From assembly GCA_033816765.1 (NCBI GenBank), contig CM066298.1, positions 2,453,801-2,517,800 of the forward strand: DNA of 64,000 nucleotides, in the 5' to 3' direction. Within the stretch, counting starts at the first letter, position 1. Each line of letters opens with the position of its first letter. The position numbers and the translations under genes are program-made. The notes below the pieces were generated by a model. The model was not told the origin of the DNA, ran no database searches, and worked only from the letters and a program-made list of their open reading frames with translations. This DNA comes from Nothopassalora personata. Taxonomy: Eukaryota; Ascomycota; Dothideomycetes; Mycosphaerellales; Mycosphaerellaceae. Shown piece after piece: positions 19,461 to 29,632 of this stretch.

Positions 19461-22299
19461 ACTAACCGTAACCGTAATAGTATTACTACACGTCCTTTCA
19501 ACTCCGGAGCCTCCTTAGTAAGGCTGTCCCTACGGTAGAGGCCCGACCTACCCTAGTAGGTCGTCTTAATACGTCGCCTATCGACGACGCTACCGTATTA
19601 TCTTAAGCATTGTTATCTTAAGTATTGTTATCTTAAGTATTATTATCTTAAGCATTATTGTCTTAGACCGTATCGACTTAACCTATAGGTTCTTAACCCG
19701 TAGACTCCGTAGTTAATTGTTCTTATAGTAATGGACTAGGCTCTAATAGCTAATTCTAGTGTTGCGGCTATAGATAACTACCTTAACTACTAGGCTAGGC
19801 GTCTTACTAACGTTCTAGTTACGAAGACTCGGGTATGCTATCTAAAGCTAGGGCTTAGTTTAGCGTACCTACGGAAGGAGCGAATATACTAACCGGCTCG
19901 ACGTGTTCGACTGTAGCTTATTATAGCGTACTAATTGGAAGAGTAAACATATAACCTTACTCGACATTCTATTCTATTATAGCCTACTGTTCGGTAGGAG
20001 CTTAGTCCTTAGTAACTTGTATCTATACTATACTAGGTACTAATGGCTCTTTAGCTTCGGGTTAAAGACGTGTACGGTAGTAAGGGCAATATAGCATATT
20101 AAACTTAGCGACTATCTTAGTAATGTAACGGAAGTATACATAGTATTAGCACTTCGTCCGCTAACGAATACACTTACTATTGTCCTAGTCGTTATAGTAG
20201 ATCATATAGCGGTTTTTATAGTCGCCTAGGCTTCGACGTTCTTAAGGCTTAGGCTAATCCTATAGACGCCGTAGAACTATAGCCGGTAGGTTAGGTAGGC
20301 TACTTTAGTCGCTATCGTCGTTAGTAGTTAGTAACTCGTAGATAGAGCGCTTCTTACTACCCTCGTACGCCTTCTTCGAGGTGCGTTAAGTAGTCGCACT
20401 AGTAGTAGTAGTCGTACTAGCAGTCGTACTACTCTCGCCGTTCGAAGCGCCTCGCTTAATTAATACATCGAGCCGGCCTTAAGTAAGGTATCGCTCGTAT
20501 TTAGCATTATCGAGATAGTCCTCGCGACGCTCCTACTAAGGAGGCGAGAGAGGACGAGGTATACGGAACCTACTAGGCTATACTTTATGTAATAGCTACG
20601 ATAGTAGTAGTAGTGCTTTGGGTTCGTCCTAGTGTACGAATAGAGTATCGTCGCTATCTACTCCTATAGTAGTATCTCGTACACCGCTAATACTAAGTGG
20701 AGTAGACTACCGCGTATTCTATATAGACGTAGCCTAATCCTAGTCCTAGTCCTAGTCCTAGTCCTTATCCTTATTAGCGATATAAACATTCTTCTATATG
20801 TCTTCGTAGATTTCTCGGATAATGAAGACCTTAATAATAACACGCTTAGTACTAGGTCTACTATTAAAAGCCGTAATGAGTAAATTAAGATCCCTATTTC
20901 GAGTAGTAACTCCCTTGCCCAGATAGGCTATCGACTAGTAGAATTAATACGCGAAGCAAAATAATGCTTAAAGTGCGGCTCCCTTAGCATCTCCTTTACC
21001 TCGGGTGCCTCTAATATAAAGAGATCCTATAGCTACGTAGGTCGGTTAGGCGTAGGGACTCGCTAGAGTAGTAATAGAAAGGTGTCTATATAATTAGTCC
21101 ACTCCTAGGTATGCGTAAGGATTCTCTCGCTATATACGATGTAGTTGTAGTTACTACCCTCCCTTAAAGAGATAAACATATTATACGATATAAGGTTAAA
21201 CCGGACGAACTGTCGTATCTACTTCTCTTTACCTTTCCCCTTAGCTCTTATAATAGACTTCTTAGCTAGCATCTTTCTTCGAGCTATAGACTTAAGAGGA
21301 TCACTTTCTTCGTTAGACTTAGTAACCTTCTTCGACAATTTAGGTGCCGCTAGATGTAATGGATTATAGGTAGTATTATGTATCGGGCGCTTCTTAGTCC
21401 TCTCCTTGCCTTTCCTTTCTTTCTTAGCCCGTCTAGCGTTACGAAACGTCTTAAATCCATCGTAGGCACTACTAGGGCCTCCGCTAGAAACGACAGCTAG
21501 CTAAGTAGATTACGGTAGCAATTCGGCATTAGACGAGGAGAGACTCGGGGACCTTCGATAGCCGCACTTCTTATAGAAGTAAGCACTAGCCTTAAAGGTA
21601 GCGCCGCATACGGAGTAGAATAAAGGCATATTATTACTAATGTCGTCGTAGAGCTAATAGAACCGATAGAGCTAATAGAATCGATAGAGCTAATAGAACC
21701 GATAGAGCTAATAGAATCGATAGGGCTAGCGGTCATTAAGTAGATAAGAATTTCGAGGGTAGCGGCTTAGGCGTGTTATATTAATTGCCGCAATATCCAC
21801 ATCGCGGCGGCAGTCCTCCGGCATAACATAATATATAGATAAATGATCTATACTAGTAGGGGTTACTATAATTATTGCCCCCTACTATATAACTAGAAGT
21901 AAAGACTTCTACTACTATAGTACTACTACTACGCTGCCCATTGCTCGTTTACGGAAGTAAACATCGCCCTAAGGCGATCTAATAGTTAGAGCTCTAGGTT
22001 ATCGCTTAGGCGTTTAAACTCGAGTAAGTTACCGCTACCCTTAATAAACGCTACAGTAGCCTATCGTAACCGCTTATAAGTAACGAAGTGTAGCCTAACC
22101 GAAGGGTTATCTAGATCTAAGTCGTTCTCGACCTCTATACCGTCTAATTCACGAGGTAGACCTATAAATTTAAGGGCGTCTTAACACTATTTAAGCGTCT
22201 CCTCTAGTAGGTAGGCTTCGAGATCGTATTCTTCTATACGCTCTTACTACTATCGTATCTATAGATAGTCTAGGTCGATGTTCTATTTCTAATCTCGTG
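19461..22299 (-). pseudogene. RIPed interior of family D, probable distal coding relic
   Basis: Heavily TA-converted. Minus-strand frames contain broken coding-like text but no motif I can name. A four-unit 18-bp tandem repeat (GAGCTAATAGAACCGATA) lies at about 21,650-21,724. A 79-codon open stretch there (21,497-21,736) is only the repeat read as Ser/Ile. Confidence 0.35.
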
Positions 22300-23082
22300 C
22301 GCCCTTTCCGAATATCCGAGGGTAGTTATATAGTAGCTTAGGCGTGCTAGAGTAGTGTAACTCTACGTTCGGATTATATCGAATATAATGTATGTTCTAG
22401 TTCTTAATAAAGTATGCAATAGTCTTACGAATAATAGACATGTAGATAGCGAGGAAGGCTACGCGATTAGCTTTCTCATCCGGATTATAGAGGCTATCTA
22501 CTTTAATCTTACCTTATGTCGTTATTAGTATAATAAGCTACTAAGTAAGGTAGGTAGTATATACCGAAGTGATCCCTCTATATGTTTAGCGCGCCCTTCG
22601 CGACTTCGCCGTTCTAGTACTCGACGGTATTATTTCCCTTACTAGTCGTGTACTAAAAGCACTCTAAAAAGCTTAGCCTACGAGCTACGAATAGCTCTCG
22701 TAGTTTAAGATAGGCGTTCGCGAGTATTAGTATCTCGACGCCTTTATTAGATCGTATAATACGTAGCTAATAACCTCGCCGTGTTATCTTATTAATATAT
22801 TGTGCGAAGGTTAAGAACTTTATCTTCGTAAGGTTACCGGTATATGTCTAAATAATCTAGCGGGAGAACACATCTATACACACATAGATCTATATTCTAA
22901 AGAACGGCTCCATCTTATAATAGGCATTAATTGACTAGACATAGTTTAGGCCTATTGCCTTCGGCCTACTATAGTGTAGCTAGAAATATAGCTCGCGTAG
23001 TCGTCGTATACGGAATGGTACAGCATAGATCTCGCGAGCGATCTTATAGATACGGTCTCTATATATAGAAGTTAATATACAT

Positions 23083-23237
23083 ACACTTACTCGTAGGCGC
23101 GTACCCTTCGCCGCTACGAGTAAGTGTGCGTAAGTAAAGAGAATAGCTATTACTAACTATCTCGTACGTAGCCTATACGTATTACTAGATTACGAGTAAT
23201 AGGAGTAGCTACGCTAGCCCCTACGAGGAAGTACTCG
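23083..23237. repeat. Internal hairpin motifs near the minisatellite
   Basis: An inverted pair (CACTTACTCGTAGGCGC and its near complement) lies at 23,083-23,128. A single reverse copy (CCCCTACGAGGAAGTACTCG) lies at about 23,217-23,237. Confidence 0.7.
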
Positions 23238-23320
23238 ATAGCTCTATACTCTATGTACTATTATATATAAGAGTCTCGTAGCCTAATTAGGATAGAGTCT
23301 AGTATATAACAGTACACGGA

Positions 23321-23715
23321 GTATATACTCGTAGCGGTATACGGAGCATATACTCGTAGCGGTATAGTAGTATATACTCGTAGCGGTATAGTAGTATATA
23401 CTCGTAGCGGTGTAGTAGTATATACTCGTAGCGGTATAGTAGTATATACTCGTAGCGGTATAGTAGCACATACTCGTAGCGGTGTAGTAGTATATACTCG
23501 TAGCGGTGTAGTAGCATATACTCGTAGCGGTGTAGTAGTACATACTCGTAGCGGTATAGTAGCATATACTCGTAGTAGTGTAGTAGTACATACTCGTAGC
23601 GGTGTAGTAGTACATACTCGTAGCGGTGTAGGAGCATATACTCGCCGCGGTGTAGGAGCATATACTCGTAGCCGCGGTAAGTAGTGTAGTAGCACATACT
23701 CGTAGCCGCGGTGTA
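23321..23715. repeat. 24-bp minisatellite (about 16 units)
   Basis: Tandem units like TATACTCGTAGCGGTATAGT (24-bp period) with small variations (TATA/TGTA, GTATATAC/GCATATAC/GTACATAC). All three minus frames stay open through the array (187, 132 and 110 codons), which only reflects a stop-free unit length divisible by three. The core CTCGTAG also occurs in the hairpin motif. Confidence 0.92.
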
Positions 23716-24406
23716 GTATACTCGGAGCGGTTAAAGAAGTAGATATATACGTACCTACCGATAAAGTGATTCTTCCTACGTAGATAGTTAGCGATAGTAC
23801 GATAGCTACTATTATACGTAACATTAGAAGCGATTATAACCGATAAGACTTCACGAATAGCCTACGTAATCTCTTCCTCGTTCTCTAGTAGTATATGCCT
23901 TAGAAGACCTATTAATCTTCGTAGATTGCGGTATTAGGTTAACGACAACTTAAAGCCATCTTTTTTTAGTATCTTGACTGTATGCTTATTACCTAATGCT
24001 AAGTACCGCTAAAAGTTGTATTCAATCTTCCGTCGTAGACAGTCCTCTTGCCATAGAGTGAACTTAGTACGTATGTTAGCCTTAGTTAATCCCTACTGTT
24101 CGAGCCTACGCTCTAAAGTAGGCAGTGTAAGATGGACTCTATAGTCCTAGCGAAGACGCTAAAGGATTTCTCGATGCGTAGTCTTGCTTGCGATAAGCTA
24201 GGCGATCGTCTCACGATATGGCTCGACATCGATAGCTTAGCCGCCACGGCGGCGATTCGTAACAATAGGCATAACGAGGGCGGAGGGCGGAGGGCGTGTA
24301 CGTATGCGCGTAGCGATCGGTGTAGTGTAGCGTGGTGTAGTATTGAGGTTAACACTTAGAAAGAATCTTAGATGCAACCGTGGATTACGTGGCCTCTGTA
24401 TGCTGT

Positions 24407-24613
24407 GTACTTACTCGTAGTAGCTAATCTATAGCCCCTACGAGTAAGTGCATAGCATATAGGCATACAGGCATATAGGCATACAGGCATATAGGCATAC
24501 AGGCATACAGCCAAACAGCCAAACAGCCAAACAGGCATACAGGCATACAGGCATACAGGCATACAGGCAAAAAGGCAAAACCCCGGATTCGAGAGAAACC
24601 ATGTCAACCAGGC
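24407..24613 (-). repeat. Right terminal inverted repeat of family D
   Basis: A hairpin containing CTTACTCGTAG lies at 24,407-24,452, an array of GGCATACA/GGCATATA 8-bp units at about 24,453-24,565, and the core inverted repeat at 24,566-24,613. CpA and TpG are largely preserved here, unlike at the left end. Confidence 0.8.
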
Positions 24614-24919
24614 TACGAGGATAGGTCTAATATTAAGATAGCTACACCTTTAAGAACAACATAGGTTGTAACGATATAGCCGTGCACGACGTGCGACCGT
24701 GCACGACGCGCACCTGACTTCTACTTGGAAATCGGCCCGAGATCGTTCTCAGCCGAGAGTCAGCAATCTCCAAAACCACCTCACGACATCTTCCACTCGT
24801 CGCCACCACCCGACCGCTTCAGCATGTCTCCCACCACCCCATCACTATGCTGCGCGACCTCTCACCCCTCGGTCAGCGCGACAACGAGCTCTTTATGACC
24901 ACGTCAGTCGACCACGACA
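24614..24919. other. Unique DNA upstream of YAE1
   Basis: The sequence changes from TA-converted to ordinary composition between about 24,640 and 24,700. A short doubled CGTGCACGACG motif lies near 24,680-24,710. The remainder, rich in CCACC and CACC, is the presumed promoter and 5' leader of YAE1. Nothing else is seen. Confidence 0.5.
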
Positions 24920-25492
24920 ATGAAGTTCCAACACACCACCAGCCAAGAACCGCAAAACACAGATCCCCTCGACGATGTCTTCGCATCCGCGCCCTCATCG
25001 CCGCGTCTAGCAGCCCGCATTGAAGGGCACCTCCCCAACACAGAACACTCCGACATCCCCCGCCTCCGCAGCATCCACGTCACTAACGGCTACCGCGAAG
25101 GCATTGCCATCAGCAAAGACCAGCATATTCAAGCCGGGTTTGATGAAGGATTTAGTCTTGGAGGGGAACTCGGCATGAAAGTCGGGTGGTTTTTGGGAGT
25201 GTTGGAGGGAGTTGCGAAAGCAACTGCGGGTCGTGAGGGAGAGGACGCAGGAAAGGCGAAGAAGTTGTGGCATGCAGCACAAGAGGACATGAAGATGGAG
25301 AAGATGCTGGGCGAGGAGTACTTTGAGCCGGATGGGATCTGGAAGTATGAGGTACCGGGGCAGGATGACGACGGAGAAGCGAGTGTTACATTTGCGGATG
25401 TTGCAGGGCATCATCCTGTGGTCAGGAAGTGGAGGGAGGCTGTGGACGGGTTGCTGGGGGGGTATGGTGTCGGTCTTGAGATGGACGGCTGA
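24920..25492 (+). CDS. YAE1: Yae1 family protein (adaptor for Fe-S assembly on Rli1/ABCE1)
   Basis: A 190-residue ORF with the Yae1 N-terminal signature at about 57-95: GYREGIAISKDQHIQAGF, then DEGFSLGGELG (repeated G-x3-G spacing). In yeast, Yae1 with Lto1 recruits the ribosome-recycling ATPase Rli1 (ABCE1) to the cytosolic iron-sulfur targeting complex. Lto1 carries a similar motif, but its proteins are usually shorter and end in Trp; here the C-terminus is Gly, so Yae1 is preferred. The first ATG after an in-frame-poor leader was taken as the start. The gene has no intron and no RIP damage although RIPed transposons lie within about 300 bp on its left and 80 bp on its right. An essential housekeeping gene isolated in a repeat block is notable. 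Confidence 0.85.
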   Translation: MKFQHTTSQEPQNTDPLDDVFASAPSSPRLAARIEGHLPNTEHSDIPRLRSIHVTNGYREGIAISKDQHIQAGFDEGFSLGGELGMKVGWFLGVLEGVAKATAGREGEDAGKAKKLWHAAQEDMKMEKMLGEEYFEPDGIWKYEVPGQDDDGEASVTFADVAGHHPVVRKWREAVDGLLGGYGVGLEMDG

Positions 25493-25568
25493 ACATTAGA
25501 CATTCTGTCCGATTGAGCAATTCTCTACTGTGCAAGTGTTGTACGAGTCATGCCGTGAGCCTCATCGA

Positions 25569-25686
25569 TTCGAATATTCTTATCGCCCTTAATACTATTG
25601 AAATAAGGTAACACCTTATATACTATCGCTTAAAGGTAGAACTATAGGTGCTCGATTAGGTTAAGATCCGGGCTATAGGGTAGTAT
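25569..25686 (-). pseudogene. Tc1/mariner transposase C-terminal scrap, RIPed
   Basis: The minus strand reads PYSPDLNLIEHLWFYL when stops are taken as RIP products. This is the typical S-P-D-L-N-P-I-E-x-x-W motif that holds the last catalytic acid of Tc1/mariner transposases. It is cut off by the family-A LTR at 25,687. Confidence 0.65.
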
Positions 25687-26050
25687 TAACGACTAATAGG
25701 TTGTGTTAACCTTAGGTTTAGAGGGGGTCCCTTAGGTCTAACTTGCCCTAATTTCATTTAGGTTTAATTAGACATTTAGGTAAGCTAGTAGGACCTAGTA
25801 TAGCTGTTAAGATATATACTACGTAGTTAAGCATTATAAGCGTAGCATTAAGGCAACAATTCAATTTATACCTCTCGAATAGAGGGCATAGGGGTTTAGG
25901 TCCGCTAATCCTCTTGTTTTTCTAGCTACTACGCTACTTGTCACGTGACCTGATTTCACGGTCCCGGGACCGGCAAATACCCCTACTTACATAAGCGCCG
26001 CTCTATACCACCACAACTCGGACAGGCCTATATAGGGTAGTTAGTAGACA
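25687..26050 (+). repeat. Family-A 5' LTR, copy A1, RIPed
   Basis: It matches the other family-A LTRs and ends TAGTAGACA. It is preceded by AGTAT (25,682-25,686). The TCACGTGACCTGATTTCACG block near 25,938-25,957 keeps its CpA/TpG sites. Confidence 0.85.
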
Positions 26051-29000
26051 TTATTTTAGTAGTTAATAAGGGGGGGTATTAAGTGTATACCCGGTAGCGA
26101 ATTAGTATCTAGTTTATAAGCTTAAAATTACGGTTTAAGGTCTAAGGTTTACGGTTAAGGACGACTAAGGTCGAAAACACTTAATGTCTAAGGTATTTAG
26201 TAACAATCACGGTTACAAGGTCCTATTAAGTAACAACTAGTATTAGCGCATTCTAAAGTAAGCACTACGTAATAATAGATACGGCTATATTACTAGAAAA
26301 ACTTAGCACCTTTACCGACATAGGTAGAGGCTACGAACAGCCTATAAACCCTACGAAAATAGAAGGGGTCTATAGGGACTCTATCCCTTATAAGGGGATA
26401 GAGGAATCGGAGGAAGGGGAAACACCTAAATCTAGTAAGGAAGGGAGAAGCGGAACTAACGCCGCTAAATTAGGTATAGGTATAGGAACAAATAACATAA
26501 TTAGGATAGATACTATAGCTACCCTCTTTAGACGATTAGTAGTAGTAATAGAAAACGCTAGCCCTCGCTTTCTACCTCTAGGAGGTGCTAAGAATCCGTT
26601 CTTTAATAGTACTAATACTACTAAGTTTTAGGAGCGGTTTAGCGACCTAATAGACTAGTATCCGCCTCGGGCATCTATTAAGAAGGATGATTTCTAGGGT
26701 AGGTTTAAGCGCAATTACGAAACTACTATCCGGCGTATAGTTATAAGACTACCTAGGTAGCTTACTAATAAGGCACGTTTTAGGAGGGCGTTCTTATTAG
26801 AGTTCTTAAGGTTTAACGCCTACTCGATGTTAGGGAGTCGGGAATATCTTAAGGAGATTATTAGGGTATAGTAAGGTAAGAGGCCCGAAGAATAGGATGT
26901 AAAGGAATTTATCCGCCTATTTATATCCTTAAGTAACCTAATTAAACCTAAGGATTTAGATAACAGCTCCCGGAGTTGCCTCCTCCTTTAGGGATTACTA
27001 GAGGGAGTCGCGAAAGCGGTCTATAAGGCTTACGGGCTTTACCTAAAGTAGCCTAAGAAATTTAGGGACTTTTAGAGGATCCTCGATAAAGCTACTAGCA
27101 TCGTAGATAGTAAGGAGGGATAGAAAGCTATATATATAGATTTCCCTCTTACTTTACCTTAGCTATACCGCTTAGTCGTAAAGTAAATGCCGCGCCTTAA
27201 GCCTAAGATTAATACGCTTAAGAAGGCCGCCTCTAGGACTATTGTTAATAATAACCTAATTTAGAAGGTAGCTAAGATAAGTATACGTATATACTAGCGC
27301 GGTCGCGTCGCGGACGCGGGTACCTTCTACCCGAGCGAGAATTAACGCTCTATACAACCGGAGAGGCACGATCTAGACACTAAACTATAGGTTTACGTAA
27401 TGTAGCGTCCCCTATCGTAGAATCGCGAACAGTCTAAAGCGATAGATAGCTATTACTACAACTATAGCAGTTCGAAGTACTAGGCTAGTAATTATAGGGC
27501 GATAAGGTCCTTAATATCCCGGGGCTACGTACACCTCGCCCCGAACAACTAGTAGTATCTAGGGAAAGAAGGCGATCCGCGTCCTACTAAGTTCAACTTT
27601 CGGAGGGACTATAGTAAACCGAAACTACTCTATATACTCCCTCTACTCGAAGAACATTATAGGCCGATCGAGTTTAATAACTAGTATGAGATTTCTACAC
27701 TACGTAAGTAATAGATAGGTAGGAACTATACTAGGGTAACAAAGGTTACGCCTCCTAATTATTCTAAGCCCCCTCCTAACTTTAGGCATTTAATGGAGTA
27801 TAGCCCTTAGGACGTACGGTCTAGCTAAACGGAGAAGGCTACTAGTATATATTAGGTCTCATTTGGAGAAAGTGAAGTAGAGTAGGCGGTTAACTTAGGC
27901 GAGCTTAACGAGGTATCTACCTATCCTATATAGTCTAACAAAGTAAAATGGAAGGTACCCGTAGGCATTCTAAAGAATCCGCACCCGAGGACCCGGTCCT
28001 TAGCCTAGGATCTACGAGCCCGAGCTAAGGCTACTAAGAAAGTTCGCCTATAATTAGAATAGGAGATCCGGTAAGCTAAGATTAACTAGTAGGAGGTTGA
28101 AATGATTAACGAAGTTAGTGCTTAAATGAGCGAAACTCAATTATTAGCTAAATCTGGGGTAACCCTAGGAAGGGGAAATAATGCCTAAGTAAATAGACTA
28201 GGGAACGATGCTAATAAAGGACTGCCTAAGGATATGCCTATTAGTCCCGTAAACGCCCCCTTCGTATAAAGGAAGCGTATACGGAATACTAAGACTATAA
28301 GGATTAATAACTACGTCCGATAATATAGTTTAGCTAGTAATAGCCCGGTTATAAAGGAAGAGGGTATTATCTACTAGATTAATTAGATCCTCTAGATAAC
28401 GTTTCCTAATGTGAACGCCTAAGATTAGTTTCGATATAGTCGCTAGTTCGAGGCTACCCTCTTCGGTCGCGTTACTAACACCCCCGCTCTTTAGGAGAAG
28501 CTCGCTATAGTGCGACGCCTTATAGGAAAGGACCCTAAGGTTCGTACTAGATAAGTAGTTACCTATAAAGATAAACCTAAGTATAATAAGGAGGTCTTCC
28601 GCGAAGATAGTTAGGCCTAGTATATCGGAGTATATTTAACTATACTTTGCTCTAAAGGTGCGGTCCCTACTACTAAGCTTTATAAGGACGTTAAGAAAAT
28701 CGGGCTCTCTAGTGTCCTTAACAACTTTACTATAGTCCCTAGTCCTTAGGTAGTAGCGGAGTTCGGGATAAATAAGAACTAGATTAGGTGCCTAATTAAC
28801 GAGGGTTCCGAGGTAAATATCATCGGCTAGAGGAACGCTTATAGATTTAGGTTACTAGTAATGTCGAGTGCTTAGCTTACCTTTCGAGGTGCTAGAGGGC
28901 GGGCCTAGTTTAAAGGTGTTATAGGCAATTTAGATGTTTAGGTATTTAGGGTTCACTACTAAGTAGACATGTTTATCTCCTCGGATCTAAACTTACTAAT

Positions 29001-29470
29001 AATCCTAGGACGTCCGTAGGCCCGTAAGGTGCGGCTTACTGCCCGTAACTACGATAATAGTTTATAGGAGGGGACTATTACTAGCCGTAAAGGTAAAAGT
29101 ATTATGTTTACTACCCTAGTTAGCTCGGATAGGCGTAAGACCCTTTAAGAACTATTAAAAGCATCGGGAAATAGAAGGGTAGGTTAAGTTACGGCGCTTA
29201 ACCTACCGACTTACTAAAGCCGGATTTAATAAAATCGGTAAGGTTCTCGTACTATCTCGGAGAAACCTCGGACTTTAATTTACCGGTCCCGGGACCGGTA
29301 AATAGCTATAGTAAGGAAAACGGATACGACTACGACACGACGTATCTATAGGAAGACACGACGCATCTATAGGAACCCGGTAAGGCTCTAACGCCTAGCA
29401 ACTATTTAGCTTACTTATTAGGATTACTTAGGACTACTAGAATAAAGGAACGAGTTATAGAAATTGGAAC
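26051..29470 (+). pseudogene. Family-A gag-protease relic, copy A1, RIPed
   Basis: Plus-strand text follows the intact gag-pol product of 40,932-46,240. Examples are the YWVSFGES segment near 27,855, KNPHPRTRSL near 27,975, and the protease region around 28,800 (LINEGSEVNIIG). It also extends upstream of what the assembly gap leaves visible in the intact copy, for example the segment GETPKSSKEGR-like near 26,420 and KNPFFNSTN near 26,590. It breaks off after the text KERVIEIGT at 29,470, exactly where gypsy B begins, so B inserted into A1. Dense in-frame stops. Confidence 0.8.
29278..29303. repeat. 26-bp palindrome in the pol relic of A1
   Basis: A perfect palindrome whose left half is ATTTACCGGTCCC and right half its complement. 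It is the RIPed counterpart of the site at 44,583-44,608 and was kept intact here. Confidence 0.85.
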
Positions 29471-29632
29471 TGTAAGGGGCGGGCCCCTGTTTCTTAGTAT
29501 AGGCTACGCCTATGCGTTCGGATTACTTTCCGATGCCTTTTCTTTGGATAGCGTGTAACTTGCCCTTTCTTCTATATCGAACTTATTACAAACTTTATAG
29601 AACTTTAGTATATACGTCGTTTACCCGTAACA
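29471..29632 (+). repeat. Short LTR of gypsy B
   Basis: It begins TGTAAGGGGC and ends ACCCGTAACA (162 bp) and stands directly at the junction with A1. No second copy is present in the window, so the call rests on the terminal TGT/ACA and the following gag-pol relic. Confidence 0.55.

Larger units (their letters stand above)
22300..24130 (-). pseudogene. RIPed rve/DDE-type transposase of family D
   Basis: Minus-strand text with stops ignored begins near 24,110 (LTKANIRTKFTLWQEDCL, then KKDGFKLSLT). It reaches an integrase-like core at about 22,560-23,010. The first Asp context is IYVCIDVFSR near 22,876. The second is IIRSNKGVEI near 22,747, where Asn is the RIP product of Asp. The Glu context is SKGNNTVEY near 22,629, about 41 residues after the second acidic position. 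The pattern D-x-FSR, R-S-D-K-G-x-E, G-x-S-x-x-N-x-x-E-x-W belongs to the rve integrase-like transposases of DNA elements such as Ginger2/Tdd. The subfamily is an inference. A 24-bp minisatellite interrupts the coding relic. The gene is dead. Confidence 0.6.

Noticed and set aside
23261..23824. 187-codon minus-strand ORF with octapeptide repeats
   Set aside because: It is a 24-bp minisatellite with a stop-free unit; the other two frames are equally open.
24113..24607. Small ORFs at the right end of the inverted-repeat element (24,113-24,355 and 24,368-24,607)
   Set aside because: The second is the 8-bp subrepeat array translated (repeated CLYACMPV). The first is uncertain N-terminal sequence of the dead transposase region.
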